Source of the DNA: JANMZO01 sp031383405
GTDB lineage: Bacteria > Actinomycetota > Acidimicrobiia > Acidimicrobiales > JANYDT01
Assembly: GCA_031383405.1 (NCBI GenBank)
Contig: JANMZO010000414.1
Coordinates: 1-64,000, forward strand
DNA length: 64,000 nt
Direction of reading: 5' to 3'
Both the position numbers and the translations under genes were made by a program. This document shows positions 54,915 through 63,475 of this stretch, in pieces. Position 1 is the first letter of the stretch; every line of letters starts with the position of its first letter. The notes under the pieces were generated by a model. That model was not told the origin of the DNA, made no database searches, and saw nothing but the letters and a program-made list of their open reading frames with translations.

Positions 54915-57900
54915 ATGGTGGCCCACATGACCAATACCGATTTCCGTACCCAGTCTGGAAGGGTCGTACCGCGTCTGCGGTCCCGACTGAAGTGTCCGGG
55001 GAACGTCCGTTCTGTGACACTGGCAGCGCTCGGGCCCGTGGCCCTTTCGGTCGTTCTATCGGCCTGTGGCGGGGGAGCATCCGGTGAGATGCCGGGGCGG
55101 TCCGGTGGATCTGGCGGACCCGGCCAGGTTACGGCTTCGAAGGCGGTCATCGAGTCCCCGATATACCGTTCGACAGCCGGGTTGGAACGCCAAACGGAGA
55201 TTGTTCGCTCCCTGACCGATGCCGTTGTCTCGTTGCGCGGGGCCACGACCAGCGGATGGCAGATTCGCCAGGACGACACGACCGGCGGAGGTTCGGAACT
55301 GTCGGGTGGCGTGATCACCTTCCCCAAGGGAACGACGCCGCTGGAGGCCGTGCGTCAACTGGTGGCCGACCACGGTGACGTGTTCGGACTGACCGATCCG
55401 CTCAACCAACTGACATTCGCGCGGCCCATCGTCGATTCCACCGGAATTGCGACCGTGCGGGCCAATCAATCCGTGCGGGGTGTGCCGGTCGAAGGCTCGT
55501 CGCTGCTGGTTACTGTCCGACGGGTTCTGACGACGCCGGAAATCGGCTTCGCCAAGGCGCATGTGTACCCCGACCTTGATCGCGTTTCACCCGTCGATAC
55601 CCGACCTGCCATCGATGAACAAACGGCCGTGGGTGTAGCGACACAACGAGGGGCCGTTCCGGTCGGCCAGGGAACGTTGATTATCACGACGCCTGACTCC
55701 ACTCCGACGCTTGCCTGGAAGTTCGATGCCGACTACACCCCGCCGGCCGACGCGCCCAGGGTTCCCGGTGCCGCCAAGGCCGGCCCGCTGACGGTGTACG
55801 TCGATGCCCGCCTGGGCACGGTGCTTCGGATGCAGAGCGGGGGGAGCGTCGCACTGCGGGCGATTGGGGGGTCGGGACTTCTGAGCCAGAACAGCCCCGG
55901 TGTGCTCAAACTGCCGGCCAAGGGCACCCCGGTAAAGGTATCGGGGACGGTCATCGGCGGCTTCAAAGTAACAATGACATTGGAAAAGCTCCCCGACGGG
56001 TCCATCGTCTTTATCGACTCCTCCCAGCCGAACGCCGACCGGGAAACCGGCACGGGTCTCAATGTCGTGTTCGACGGGTCCCAGGTGACCGGGGATAATG
56101 ATCTCCCGGGTGATCTGGCCCGTATCAACAGTGGGGAAAAGATCGATCCTGACACGTTCACGGCGGCCTGGGCCGCAAAAACTGTCCTGGACTACTACCG
56201 GGTCGAGCACGGTCGAGCCTCGTGGGACGGGCAGGGGATTCCCCTGATCAGCTCAGTCCACCTGCCCGAGCCCTATGTGACCTGCAACGCCTACTTCTCG
56301 CCGGATCTGAAGCAGATGTCCTACGGTGGCGCGTGCCGGGAAGACGGTCAGGTGATCATCGATTCGCTCGTCGACATCTCGGTCGTGGGTCACGAGATCA
56401 CGCACGGTGTCACCGATACAGCTGCCCCGTGGATATCGTCGAACTCCGGGCAGGGAGCATCCTTGAATGAGGGCAACTCCGACTACTTCGGCGTGATCAT
56501 CCAGAACCAGGTATTCGGCAAACCGTATGCCACCGAGGGGGTATCGATGTGTATCGGCCGGGAGCCGAACAGTTCATGCCATGAATTCGAACCCGGTGTC
56601 AAGGGTGACCGGACCGTCGATAGCGGTGCCCTGGTCGACGATGGCGAATTCCTGCTGCGGGAGCCGCGGGGTCTGGTCGACCTGGTCACCGATCAGGGCG
56701 GAGCGCACGACAACAGCATGATCTGGACCAACGCCCTCTGGCAGATCCGTCGGGCCTTCGCGTCCGGGGATGGCGGCGATATGTTGAAGTCGCCCGCCGC
56801 CCGGCGCTTCGACCGCATCGTCTACCGGGCGATCACGACCTACTTCACGAATGAAACCGACTTCGCCGCAGCGGCATCGGCCGTTACGCAGGCTGCGGTC
56901 GACCTTGATGCGAGCGGGCCGGAACAGGATGTCATCCGCGCCCAGTTCCTTCTCAGCCAGTTCTGTGCCGGCTGCTCGACCCCGGCCGGGACAAGGACAC
57001 CCGTAGCCGATTCGCCGCAGATGGAGCTGAAACCGATCGTTCTCGACACCGGTATCGCGTACATCGGCCAGAGCCACCCTTCGGGCAGCGAGTATCCGCT
57101 GCAGAAAGCCTATTTTGCTCCCTTCGACTCGACGAAGCCGGCGGCTCTGCTCGGGCCGGCCGACGAGTTCACCGAGTCGATGGATGGGAAGGGATCGTGG
57201 CTGGTCGAACTGAGATACAACAACGACGAAGGTTGGTACCAACTCACCAATGTGGCGACGGGCAAGACCGAGATCCTCGGCCCCTGGACCAGGGCCGCCA
57301 CCGCCGCAGTATCGAATGACACGGTGGTCTGGCCGGGGAAGAAGGAGAAGGGCTTCACCATTTCCGCGCGGAAGAACACGGGTGGAAAAGTGATGACGCT
57401 GACGTTGGACAAACTGCCGACCCAACTCGGTGTCGACGGAACGGTCGTGGCCTTTCAGACCGAGGATGGCCGGATCCAGGTTTGGGATCTCCAGACGAAC
57501 AAGGTGAAGGTTCTCGACCAGATCGATGCCCAGATGACGAACCGGCGATTTTCCGGCTTTCCCGGCGCGGTCAAGGTTTCGGGCCGAACCGTTGCCGCCC
57601 TCGGCGGTCGCGACGGCAGCGGTTTCCCGACGTATGTGACGCTCTACGACGTCGACAAGGGTTCAAGCGAGGTCCTGACGAATCGTGCGTTTCCCGCTGG
57701 CCTCAGCTTCGACGGTAATCACCTCGTGTGGTCCGAAGTTACCGGCCGACAGCCGTCGGCGCTGGCTGCGCTGATCGGACGATCGGTCGCTGAGACGGAG
57801 TTGGTGATCTACTCACTCCAGTCGAAGACGGGCTCATACGCATTGAAAGAACGCGGGCAACAGGGCTTTGCGTCGATTGGCGGTGATCGGCTCGCCTGGC

Positions 57901-57959
57901 AGGACAGCGTTAGAGGCGGCGACGACATCTACACCGCAACCCTACCTGCGGGCTTTTGA
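54915..57959 (+). CDS. thermolysin-family (M4) metalloprotease lipoprotein with C-terminal propeller-like domain
   Basis: A 1014-residue exported protein. The N-terminus ends in lipobox LSAC, then a Gly/Ser linker. An FTP-like propeptide follows (VRQLVADHGDVFGLTDPLNQLTF, PTLAWKFDADY). The M4 catalytic domain has VVGHEITHGVTDTAAPW (HEXXH near residue 493, 56391-56405) and the third ligand LNEGNSDYFGV. The last 330 residues form repeated beta-strands (TVVWPGKKEKG, TVVAFQTEDGRIQVWDL, NHLVWSEVTG, DRLAWQDSV), an uncommon addition to M4 enzymes. ATG 54927 is an alternative start. A tandem paralogue follows. Confidence 0.88.
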   Translation: MVAHMTNTDFRTQSGRVVPRLRSRLKCPGNVRSVTLAALGPVALSVVLSACGGGASGEMPGRSGGSGGPGQVTASKAVIESPIYRSTAGLERQTEIVRSLTDAVVSLRGATTSGWQIRQDDTTGGGSELSGGVITFPKGTTPLEAVRQLVADHGDVFGLTDPLNQLTFARPIVDSTGIATVRANQSVRGVPVEGSSLLVTVRRVLTTPEIGFAKAHVYPDLDRVSPVDTRPAIDEQTAVGVATQRGAVPVGQGTLIITTPDSTPTLAWKFDADYTPPADAPRVPGAAKAGPLTVYVDARLGTVLRMQSGGSVALRAIGGSGLLSQNSPGVLKLPAKGTPVKVSGTVIGGFKVTMTLEKLPDGSIVFIDSSQPNADRETGTGLNVVFDGSQVTGDNDLPGDLARINSGEKIDPDTFTAAWAAKTVLDYYRVEHGRASWDGQGIPLISSVHLPEPYVTCNAYFSPDLKQMSYGGACREDGQVIIDSLVDISVVGHEITHGVTDTAAPWISSNSGQGASLNEGNSDYFGVIIQNQVFGKPYATEGVSMCIGREPNSSCHEFEPGVKGDRTVDSGALVDDGEFLLREPRGLVDLVTDQGGAHDNSMIWTNALWQIRRAFASGDGGDMLKSPAARRFDRIVYRAITTYFTNETDFAAAASAVTQAAVDLDASGPEQDVIRAQFLLSQFCAGCSTPAGTRTPVADSPQMELKPIVLDTGIAYIGQSHPSGSEYPLQKAYFAPFDSTKPAALLGPADEFTESMDGKGSWLVELRYNNDEGWYQLTNVATGKTEILGPWTRAATAAVSNDTVVWPGKKEKGFTISARKNTGGKVMTLTLDKLPTQLGVDGTVVAFQTEDGRIQVWDLQTNKVKVLDQIDAQMTNRRFSGFPGAVKVSGRTVAALGGRDGSGFPTYVTLYDVDKGSSEVLTNRAFPAGLSFDGNHLVWSEVTGRQPSALAALIGRSVAETELVIYSLQSKTGSYALKERGQQGFASIGGDRLAWQDSVRGGDDIYTATLPAGF

Positions 57960-58007
57960 GTCTTTTGAGTCATTTGTGTCTTGGTCGAGAAAACAGGAGA
58001 TATCAAG

Positions 58008-60593
58008 GTGAACCGAAACAGCACATCATCGAACTCCTCGCGGCCCGCTTCTGTCGAGCGGGTCGGGAGACGTCGGGTTCTCGCGGGTGTGGCGGCGGTT
58101 GGGCTTTTCGTAGGTGTACTTACGGCGTGTGGCGACAGCGGTAAGGACTCCCTGCCGGTTCAGCGCCGCGCGACCGTCCAACCATCAGACACCGCGGTCC
58201 CGGTTCCCGTCCTTTCCAAGCCCGTCCGGATCTCGCCTACCACCGGTGTCCCGACCACCCGGCCGACCGCTACGACGGCGCCAACTGAACCGTCGAAGAC
58301 GGACCCGGATCAAGGAATTGTGAACGACCCGTCGATTCGCCTGGCGGCTAGCCGGGAACCCGGGGGTGGCCTGTCGATTCTGGCTGACCGCGCGCTCATG
58401 TCGCTGACCCAGCTTGGCGAGTTCCGCGTCGGTGGGGATCAGAGAAATCTGGCGAAGTCGATCCGGTCAACGGCATCGCAGGCCGCCCTGGCGTCAGTGG
58501 GCTCGAATGGTCCACAACTGCCGCTGCCGCCTCGCGGCAAGAAGGTGAAGGTGACCGGCGTGGTGTGGAGCGGACAAACTGTAACCGTCGACGCCGAGAA
58601 GCTCGCCGACGGACGGATCGCGTTCATCGATTCCTCACAGCCGGGAGCGGATAGAGGTAGCGGCAAAGGGCTGAGCGTGGTTTTCGACGGCTCGGGACTC
58701 GAATCCTTCGACAACCTCCCTGGGACGATTGCGACAATGAACGAGGGCGATGAGCCCGACCGCGACGTACTGACAGCGGCGTGGGCCGCCAAGTCGACGC
58801 TTGACTTTCTCCGAACCGAGTTCGGCCGAAACTCCTACGACGGGAACGGCGGTAACGTGATCTCGGTGGTGCATGTGCCAGCCGCGCTGGGCGGCTGCGA
58901 TTCGTGGCCGGCCGGATCAGTGTTGCTCTTCACCGGCCGCTGTATGCAGGACGACCAGGAACTGTTTCCCACCACCGTCGACATCGGCCGCTTTGCCTAC
59001 CTTTTGATGACTGAAGTGCAATCTTCGACCGCTCCCAATCTCTTCTGGACGAGTGGTCAGCGCGGCGCAGTGTCCATCGGCACGTCTGACTACCTCGCGT
59101 TGGTCGTGCAGAACCGCGGTCTGGGTTCGGCGCATTCGGTGCTGGGTGCCGGCCTCTGCCCGGGTCTGGTGGAGTCGTACCTGTGTCGACCCTGGAAGCC
59201 CGACGAATCAGGTCTCCACGACCTTGATACCGGCGCGGTGTTCGACGACGCACAGTTTCTTCTGCGGGAACCTCTTGGCAACCTTGACTTCACGAACAAG
59301 TTCCGGATACAGACCGAGAACAGTCTGATCTGGTCGAATGCGCTTTTCCAGATCCGTAAAGCATTCTCGAGCGAGGACGGGGGCGACATGGTTACGTCTG
59401 CCGCCGCGGCTCGGTTCGACAAAATTGTCTACCGTGCGCTGACGGAATACTCCGACAGCGAAGGCGACATGATGTCTGCTGCATCGGCGCTCCAGCAGGC
59501 CGCCCAGGACCTCAATGCGACCGCTGACGAGTTGAGTGTCATTGAAGAACAGTTTGTCATCAGTCAGCTTTGCGCGAAGTGCACGACTCCGAAGCAGGTC
59601 AGCAATCAAATGGCCGCTTCGTTCCGGACGGAACACCGACCGAACATCGTCGACGGGGGAGTTGTCTACCACCGTGAGGTTCCAGGCCCGGGGGGCTCGC
59701 GGAGCTACACCGAGGCTGTGATCTCCTCCTTTGCCGATCCAAATGTCGATACGCCAACCGGGAACTCCGCACTAGCGGGAGGTTCGGCCAGTTTCGACGT
59801 GCGGGGAACCGGCGACTGGATCGTCGACACGCGTTTCGAGCCGACCTCGGGTAAGTGGCGAGGAGTGTTCCTCACCCAGATCAGCACGGGAAAGAGCGAA
59901 CGGATCGACGGGGTTTCGGGTTGGGCGGCTCCGGCGATTTCCGCGGACACCGTGGTGTGGCCGGCTAACAGTAACGGAAGCAACAGCATTCGTGCCCGCG
60001 CCACCAAAGGAGGAAAGGTGCAGTCGCTGTCGGTCGACATCAAGCCGATCCTGCTCGCGGTCGACGGGAAAACCGTTGCCTACCAACTCCAGGACGGCAC
60101 GTTGGGCGTCTGGGACCTCGCCTCGAACAAGCAACGCAGTATCGCGACGCTCTCCGGTATGCCGGATTCGGTCCTGCAGGTGTTCCCTCGAATTCCCGGG
60201 GAACTTGCCGTTTCGGGAAACCGAGTGGCGGTGCTTTCCGTCAAGGAGAACTACTCCCTGCCCTTCACTGTTCAGGTGTTCGATCTCGTTACGAATGAGG
60301 TGAAGACGTTGTCGACGACCGCATATGCCGCCGGTCTGTCGATGAAGGGCGACACCGTGATCTGGTCGGAAATCGTTGGTGATCAGCCCTCGGCCATCGG
60401 AACGCTTTTCAGCGACAAGGTGCCTGACACCGACCTGGCCGGTTACTCATTCAAGACCGACGAGACGGCGATCCTTCTGACCGAACGGGGACAGCAGGGC
60501 TTTCCGAGTATCGGCGACGGCAAGCTGGCCTGGCAGGACAGCGTGAGTGGCGCCGACGACATCTACGTCGCCGACCTTCCCGAAGGCTGGTAG
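58008..60593 (+). CDS. catalytically dead paralogue of the thermolysin-like protease (lipoprotein)
   Basis: An 861-residue lipoprotein (lipobox VLTAC) that aligns along its catalytic and C-terminal regions with the gene just upstream. Shared segments include VFIDSSQP/AFIDSSQPGADR, LTAAWAAKSTLDFLRTE, FDDAQFLLREPLGNLD, DGGDMVTSAAAARFDKIVYRAL and the ending SIGDGKLAWQDSVSGADDIY. The active site is gone: the HEITH position reads FAYLLMTEVQS and the LNEGNSDY position reads SIGTSDY. The FTP-like propeptide is replaced by a short Pro/Thr linker. GTG 58008 has an AGGAGA site 8 bases upstream; 48 bp separate the two genes. Confidence 0.88.
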   Translation: MNRNSTSSNSSRPASVERVGRRRVLAGVAAVGLFVGVLTACGDSGKDSLPVQRRATVQPSDTAVPVPVLSKPVRISPTTGVPTTRPTATTAPTEPSKTDPDQGIVNDPSIRLAASREPGGGLSILADRALMSLTQLGEFRVGGDQRNLAKSIRSTASQAALASVGSNGPQLPLPPRGKKVKVTGVVWSGQTVTVDAEKLADGRIAFIDSSQPGADRGSGKGLSVVFDGSGLESFDNLPGTIATMNEGDEPDRDVLTAAWAAKSTLDFLRTEFGRNSYDGNGGNVISVVHVPAALGGCDSWPAGSVLLFTGRCMQDDQELFPTTVDIGRFAYLLMTEVQSSTAPNLFWTSGQRGAVSIGTSDYLALVVQNRGLGSAHSVLGAGLCPGLVESYLCRPWKPDESGLHDLDTGAVFDDAQFLLREPLGNLDFTNKFRIQTENSLIWSNALFQIRKAFSSEDGGDMVTSAAAARFDKIVYRALTEYSDSEGDMMSAASALQQAAQDLNATADELSVIEEQFVISQLCAKCTTPKQVSNQMAASFRTEHRPNIVDGGVVYHREVPGPGGSRSYTEAVISSFADPNVDTPTGNSALAGGSASFDVRGTGDWIVDTRFEPTSGKWRGVFLTQISTGKSERIDGVSGWAAPAISADTVVWPANSNGSNSIRARATKGGKVQSLSVDIKPILLAVDGKTVAYQLQDGTLGVWDLASNKQRSIATLSGMPDSVLQVFPRIPGELAVSGNRVAVLSVKENYSLPFTVQVFDLVTNEVKTLSTTAYAAGLSMKGDTVIWSEIVGDQPSAIGTLFSDKVPDTDLAGYSFKTDETAILLTERGQQGFPSIGDGKLAWQDSVSGADDIYVADLPEGW

Positions 60594-60661
60594 CCGGGGT
60601 CGCGGACTGCATGGTGCCGGCCGCTACCCGTCGAGCGGCCGTTGCTCCTCGACGGGGAGGA

Positions 60662-62032
60662 TCAATCGAACTCGAGTCCCAGCAACGCGTTCTCGATGAC
60701 CTCGGGTAGGGCTGGGTGGATGTAGTACTGGTCGTGCGCCATAGCGTCGACGCTTTGATTTGCGCGCATACCTTGTATGAGCTGCTGGATGAGCGTCGAT
60801 GATTGGGGCCCCATCAGGTGCGCGCCGACCAACTTTCGGGTGGCGCGGTCGGCGATCAGTTTGCAGAAACCGGTCGTGTCTTCCATGGCCCATCCGTACG
60901 CGACGTCACCGAAGCGCTGCGACTTGATCACCACGTCGATGCCTGCGGCGCGGGCCGCCCGCTCGGTGAGGCCGACACTAGCGATTTGCGGGCGGGTGAA
61001 TACCGCCGATGGTACGAAATTGTGGTTCGTGCGGATCATCAGGTCGGGGTGGGCAATGTTGTGGGCGACTACTTTCGCTTCGTGGTTGGCGACGTGCTTC
61101 AGCATGTGCGGCGATGAGATGTCGCCGAGTACCCAGATGTTCTCGACGGAGGTCCGCTGGAAGTCATCGGCCACGATCCGCCCGTCGGTATGGAGCATGA
61201 TGCCCGCCGCGGTTGCATTGAGCGTGTCGGAATTCGGTCGACGGCCGGTGGCGATCAGCAGCGTGTCTCCGATGACCACGCTGCCGTCGGACAGCGTGAG
61301 GTGGATCTCATGACCGGTCTGGGTCACGCTCACCGGGGTCACGTGGAGGCGGACGGTGAAACGGTCGCGCGCCTTGACGGCCTCCGTGAACGCAAGGGCC
61401 ACGTCGTCGTCCTGCTCCCGCAGAAGCCGGTCACCGCGGTGAACGATCGTGACGTGCGAACCGAACGAACCGAAGACATGGGCCAGTTCGTTCGCAATGA
61501 AGCCGCCGCCTACCACGATCAGGTGCTTCGGCAGCTCATCAAGGCGCATCACGTCGTCTGAGGTGTGCCACGTCACCGAGTCGAGCCCGGCTATGTCGGG
61601 CATGTTCGGTCGGGCTCCAGCCGCCACGACGAAGCGGTCTGCGGTGAGCTTTTCGCCGTTGACCTCTATCGTGTGGGCGTCAACGAAGCTGCCGCGGCCC
61701 TTGTACACGGTGACGTTGGGGCATCGATGGGTCCGGTACTCCTCGCCCCCTGCCGAGATCGGGTCGATCCGGTCGAAGACGCGGTCGCGGATGTCTTTCC
61801 ATCGGACGTTTTCGACGTGCGCGTCGATCCCCAGTTGGCTGGCGTGCCGCACGTTTTCGGCCATGTCGGCGGCGTGTACGAACATCTTCGTGGGAATGCA
61901 ACCCCGGTTGAGGCAAGTTCCACCAAAGACGCCTTCCTCGACAATCGCGATGGACCACGAATCCAGGTCGGGGGTGAGGATTGAGTTGCCCGAACCGGTG
62001 CCGATGATGATCAGATCGAAGTGTTTCGCCAC
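60662..62032 (-). CDS. mtr: mycothione reductase
   Basis: A 456-residue flavoprotein disulfide reductase that regenerates mycothiol from mycothione with NADPH. The FAD site is FDLIIIGTGSGNSIL, the redox-active disulfide GGTCLNRGCIPTKMF, the NADPH site LIVVGGGFIANELAHVFGSFGSHVTIV, and the C-terminal base YYIHPALPEVIENALL. The GTGSGNS start and overall length match mycothione reductases rather than other family members. It is consistent with the SigR/RsrA-like pair at 36-37 kb. Confidence 0.93.
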   Translation of the reverse strand: MAKHFDLIIIGTGSGNSILTPDLDSWSIAIVEEGVFGGTCLNRGCIPTKMFVHAADMAENVRHASQLGIDAHVENVRWKDIRDRVFDRIDPISAGGEEYRTHRCPNVTVYKGRGSFVDAHTIEVNGEKLTADRFVVAAGARPNMPDIAGLDSVTWHTSDDVMRLDELPKHLIVVGGGFIANELAHVFGSFGSHVTIVHRGDRLLREQDDDVALAFTEAVKARDRFTVRLHVTPVSVTQTGHEIHLTLSDGSVVIGDTLLIATGRRPNSDTLNATAAGIMLHTDGRIVADDFQRTSVENIWVLGDISSPHMLKHVANHEAKVVAHNIAHPDLMIRTNHNFVPSAVFTRPQIASVGLTERAARAAGIDVVIKSQRFGDVAYGWAMEDTTGFCKLIADRATRKLVGAHLMGPQSSTLIQQLIQGMRANQSVDAMAHDQYYIHPALPEVIENALLGLEFD

Positions 62033-62112
62033 CCTCTGATCATGGTCGATCGGTGAGTGATGCGAAACCGAACCTGAGGCCCCGATCTGCCGCTAAGATT
62101 GTTCGCTTCCTG

Positions 62113-62185
62113 GCCCCCATCGTCTAGCGGCCTAGGACACCACCCTTTCAAGGTGGCGGCACGGGTTCGAATCCCGTTGGGGGTG
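62113..62185 (+). tRNA. tRNA-Glu (anticodon TTC)
   Basis: The acceptor GCCCCCA pairs with TGGGGGT (first pair G-T). The anticodon stem CACC/GGTG carries the loop C-T-TTC-A-A. The T arm CGGGTTCGAATCCCG is standard, and the discriminator is G. CCA is not encoded. Confidence 0.95.
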
Positions 62186-62505
62186 CAAACCATTGGTTAT
62201 GAAGGTTTGCGGCGCGGTTGGGTCTGCCTCTGATGACTTGCTCGTTCCGGGTCGGACGATCCCAAGCTGATCGGCGTTACCACCCGCGTTTCCTCAGCCG
62301 GGACCGCAAGACACATCCGGCATTTGCTTCCGGATTGAGCCGCTCGATGCGGGAACGCTTGTCATCGGACGGCTCTGCTCTGAGCTCGTGGGCGACCGTG
62401 GGGTTCGCTTGAGCGGTCGCGGTCCACAGGGCCTGGTCGTCGGAGGTCTGCTCTCGCTCCGGCGCCTCTGATCGTTCGTGCGGCCGAAACCGTTTTTGCA
62501 TCGCT
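62186..62505. other. 320-bp stretch without a recognisable gene
   Basis: Only short frames without family features are seen between tRNA-Glu and the vapB operator. The position, just downstream of a tRNA and upstream of a toxin-antitoxin pair, is typical for insertions, but no integrase remnant or repeated tRNA end is visible. Confidence 0.5.
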
Positions 62506-62523
62506 ACATGCACATGTGCATGT
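62506..62523. promoter_or_regulatory. perfect 18-bp palindrome, probable VapBC operator
   Basis: ACATGCACATGTGCATGT is its own reverse complement and ends 12 bp before the vapB start codon. VapB antitoxins with a ribbon-helix-helix fold bind palindromes at exactly such positions, so autoregulation is very likely. Confidence 0.82.
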
Positions 62524-62535
62524 TAATTTCCGGTT

Positions 62536-62772
62536 ATGCCAAAAACCGTACAGATCCGCGACATCGACGATGACGTGTACGACGCTCTCTCCAAGCGCGC
62601 TGCAGAAGTGGGTACCTCGGTGCCTGAGTTCCTCCGGAAGGAGATCGAACGGCTTGCCGCTCGGCCGTCGATCAACGAATGGCTCGAACGGACGCGGCGG
62701 CGGCCCGGTTCGAACGCCCGCCGGGACACCCTCGAAGCGCTCGACGAGCTTCGCGGTCCGTGGCCATCATGA
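62536..62772 (+). CDS. vapB: VapB/FitA-like antitoxin
   Basis: A 78-residue antitoxin. The N-terminal ribbon-helix-helix (KTVQIRDIDDDVYDALSKRAAEVGTSVPEFLRKEIERLAA) binds DNA, and the basic/Trp-containing tail (WLERTRRRPGSNARRD) would wrap the toxin. It overlaps vapC by 4 bases (ATGA). The palindrome at 62506-62523 is its likely operator. Confidence 0.92.
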   Translation: MPKTVQIRDIDDDVYDALSKRAAEVGTSVPEFLRKEIERLAARPSINEWLERTRRRPGSNARRDTLEALDELRGPWPS

Positions 62773-63164
62773 TCGTCGTGGATGCCTCGTGCCTGTTCGA
62801 GGTGGTCACCGACACTCAGCGTGCGGAAGGCATTCGGCAACGACTTGCGGCGGAACCGGAGCAGGCGGCACCACACATCATCGACATCGAAGTGTTCAGT
62901 CTGATTCGACGGGATCACCTGCTCGGCTCGCTCGACGAAACGGCAGCGGCACTGGCTGTCCACGATCTCAGGTCGTGGCCGGGCGAGCGTTACGGGCATC
63001 GCGGTCTTCTGGAGCGGGCCTGGGAATTGCGACACTCCGTGCGGGGCTGGGACGCCGCCTACGTTGCGTTGGCGGAGGCACTCGGCGCGTCGTTCATCAC
63101 CCTTGACGGGCGACTTGCCCGGGCAAAGGGGCCGCGCTGCCTCGTCGAGTACATCGATCTGTGA
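62769..63164 (+). CDS. vapC: VapC toxin, PIN-domain ribonuclease
   Basis: A 131-residue PIN-domain RNase. The acidic active-site residues are visible: Asp in MIVVDASCL, Glu in HIIDIEVFSLIRR, Asp in RGWDAAYVALAEALG and Asp in FITLDGRLAR. VapC toxins cut tRNA or rRNA when freed from VapB. The ATG at 62769 overlaps the vapB stop. All key residues are intact, so the pair should be functional. Confidence 0.93.
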   Translation: MIVVDASCLFEVVTDTQRAEGIRQRLAAEPEQAAPHIIDIEVFSLIRRDHLLGSLDETAAALAVHDLRSWPGERYGHRGLLERAWELRHSVRGWDAAYVALAEALGASFITLDGRLARAKGPRCLVEYIDL

Positions 63165-63196
63165 CGTGGGCCGGCGGGCGACAAGTCGGTCACGGC

Positions 63197-63475
63197 TCAA
63201 CGGCGACCATTGAGCCAGTGGACAACGGCCGCAACACGGCGGTTTTCCGATGCATCCTCCTGAAGATCGAGCTTCTGGAAGATGTAACGGACGTGGGTCT
63301 CCAGAGTCTTCAATGAGCACCGTACCTGCTGGGCGATGGCGGTATTCGACCGACCCTGCGCCACCAGGTCGAGAACTTCACGTTCCCGGTCCGTCAAGCG
63401 GGCAATTCTTTCGTCGTGTTCCGCGCGGACGATCAGCTGCTCGGTGAGCTCCAAAGAGAATTGCGAGATCCGTTC
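63197..63475 (-). pseudogene. LuxR-type response-regulator fragment (output domain only)
   Basis: The frame encodes a complete LuxR helix-turn-helix, ARLTDREREVLDLVAQGRS then NTAIAQQVRCSLKTLETHVRYIFQKLDLQED, ending VAAVVHWLNGRR as in NarL-type response regulators. Sequence resembling the inter-domain linker (SLELTEQLIVRAEHDE) reaches about 63465. Beyond that the frame (open to 63538) is antisense to a methyltransferase, so the receiver domain is missing. A short HTH-only protein could still be made. Confidence 0.72.

Noticed and set aside
62186..62505. Genomic island at tRNA-Glu
   Set aside because: No integrase and no second copy of the tRNA 3' end within the window; VapBC alone is not enough.
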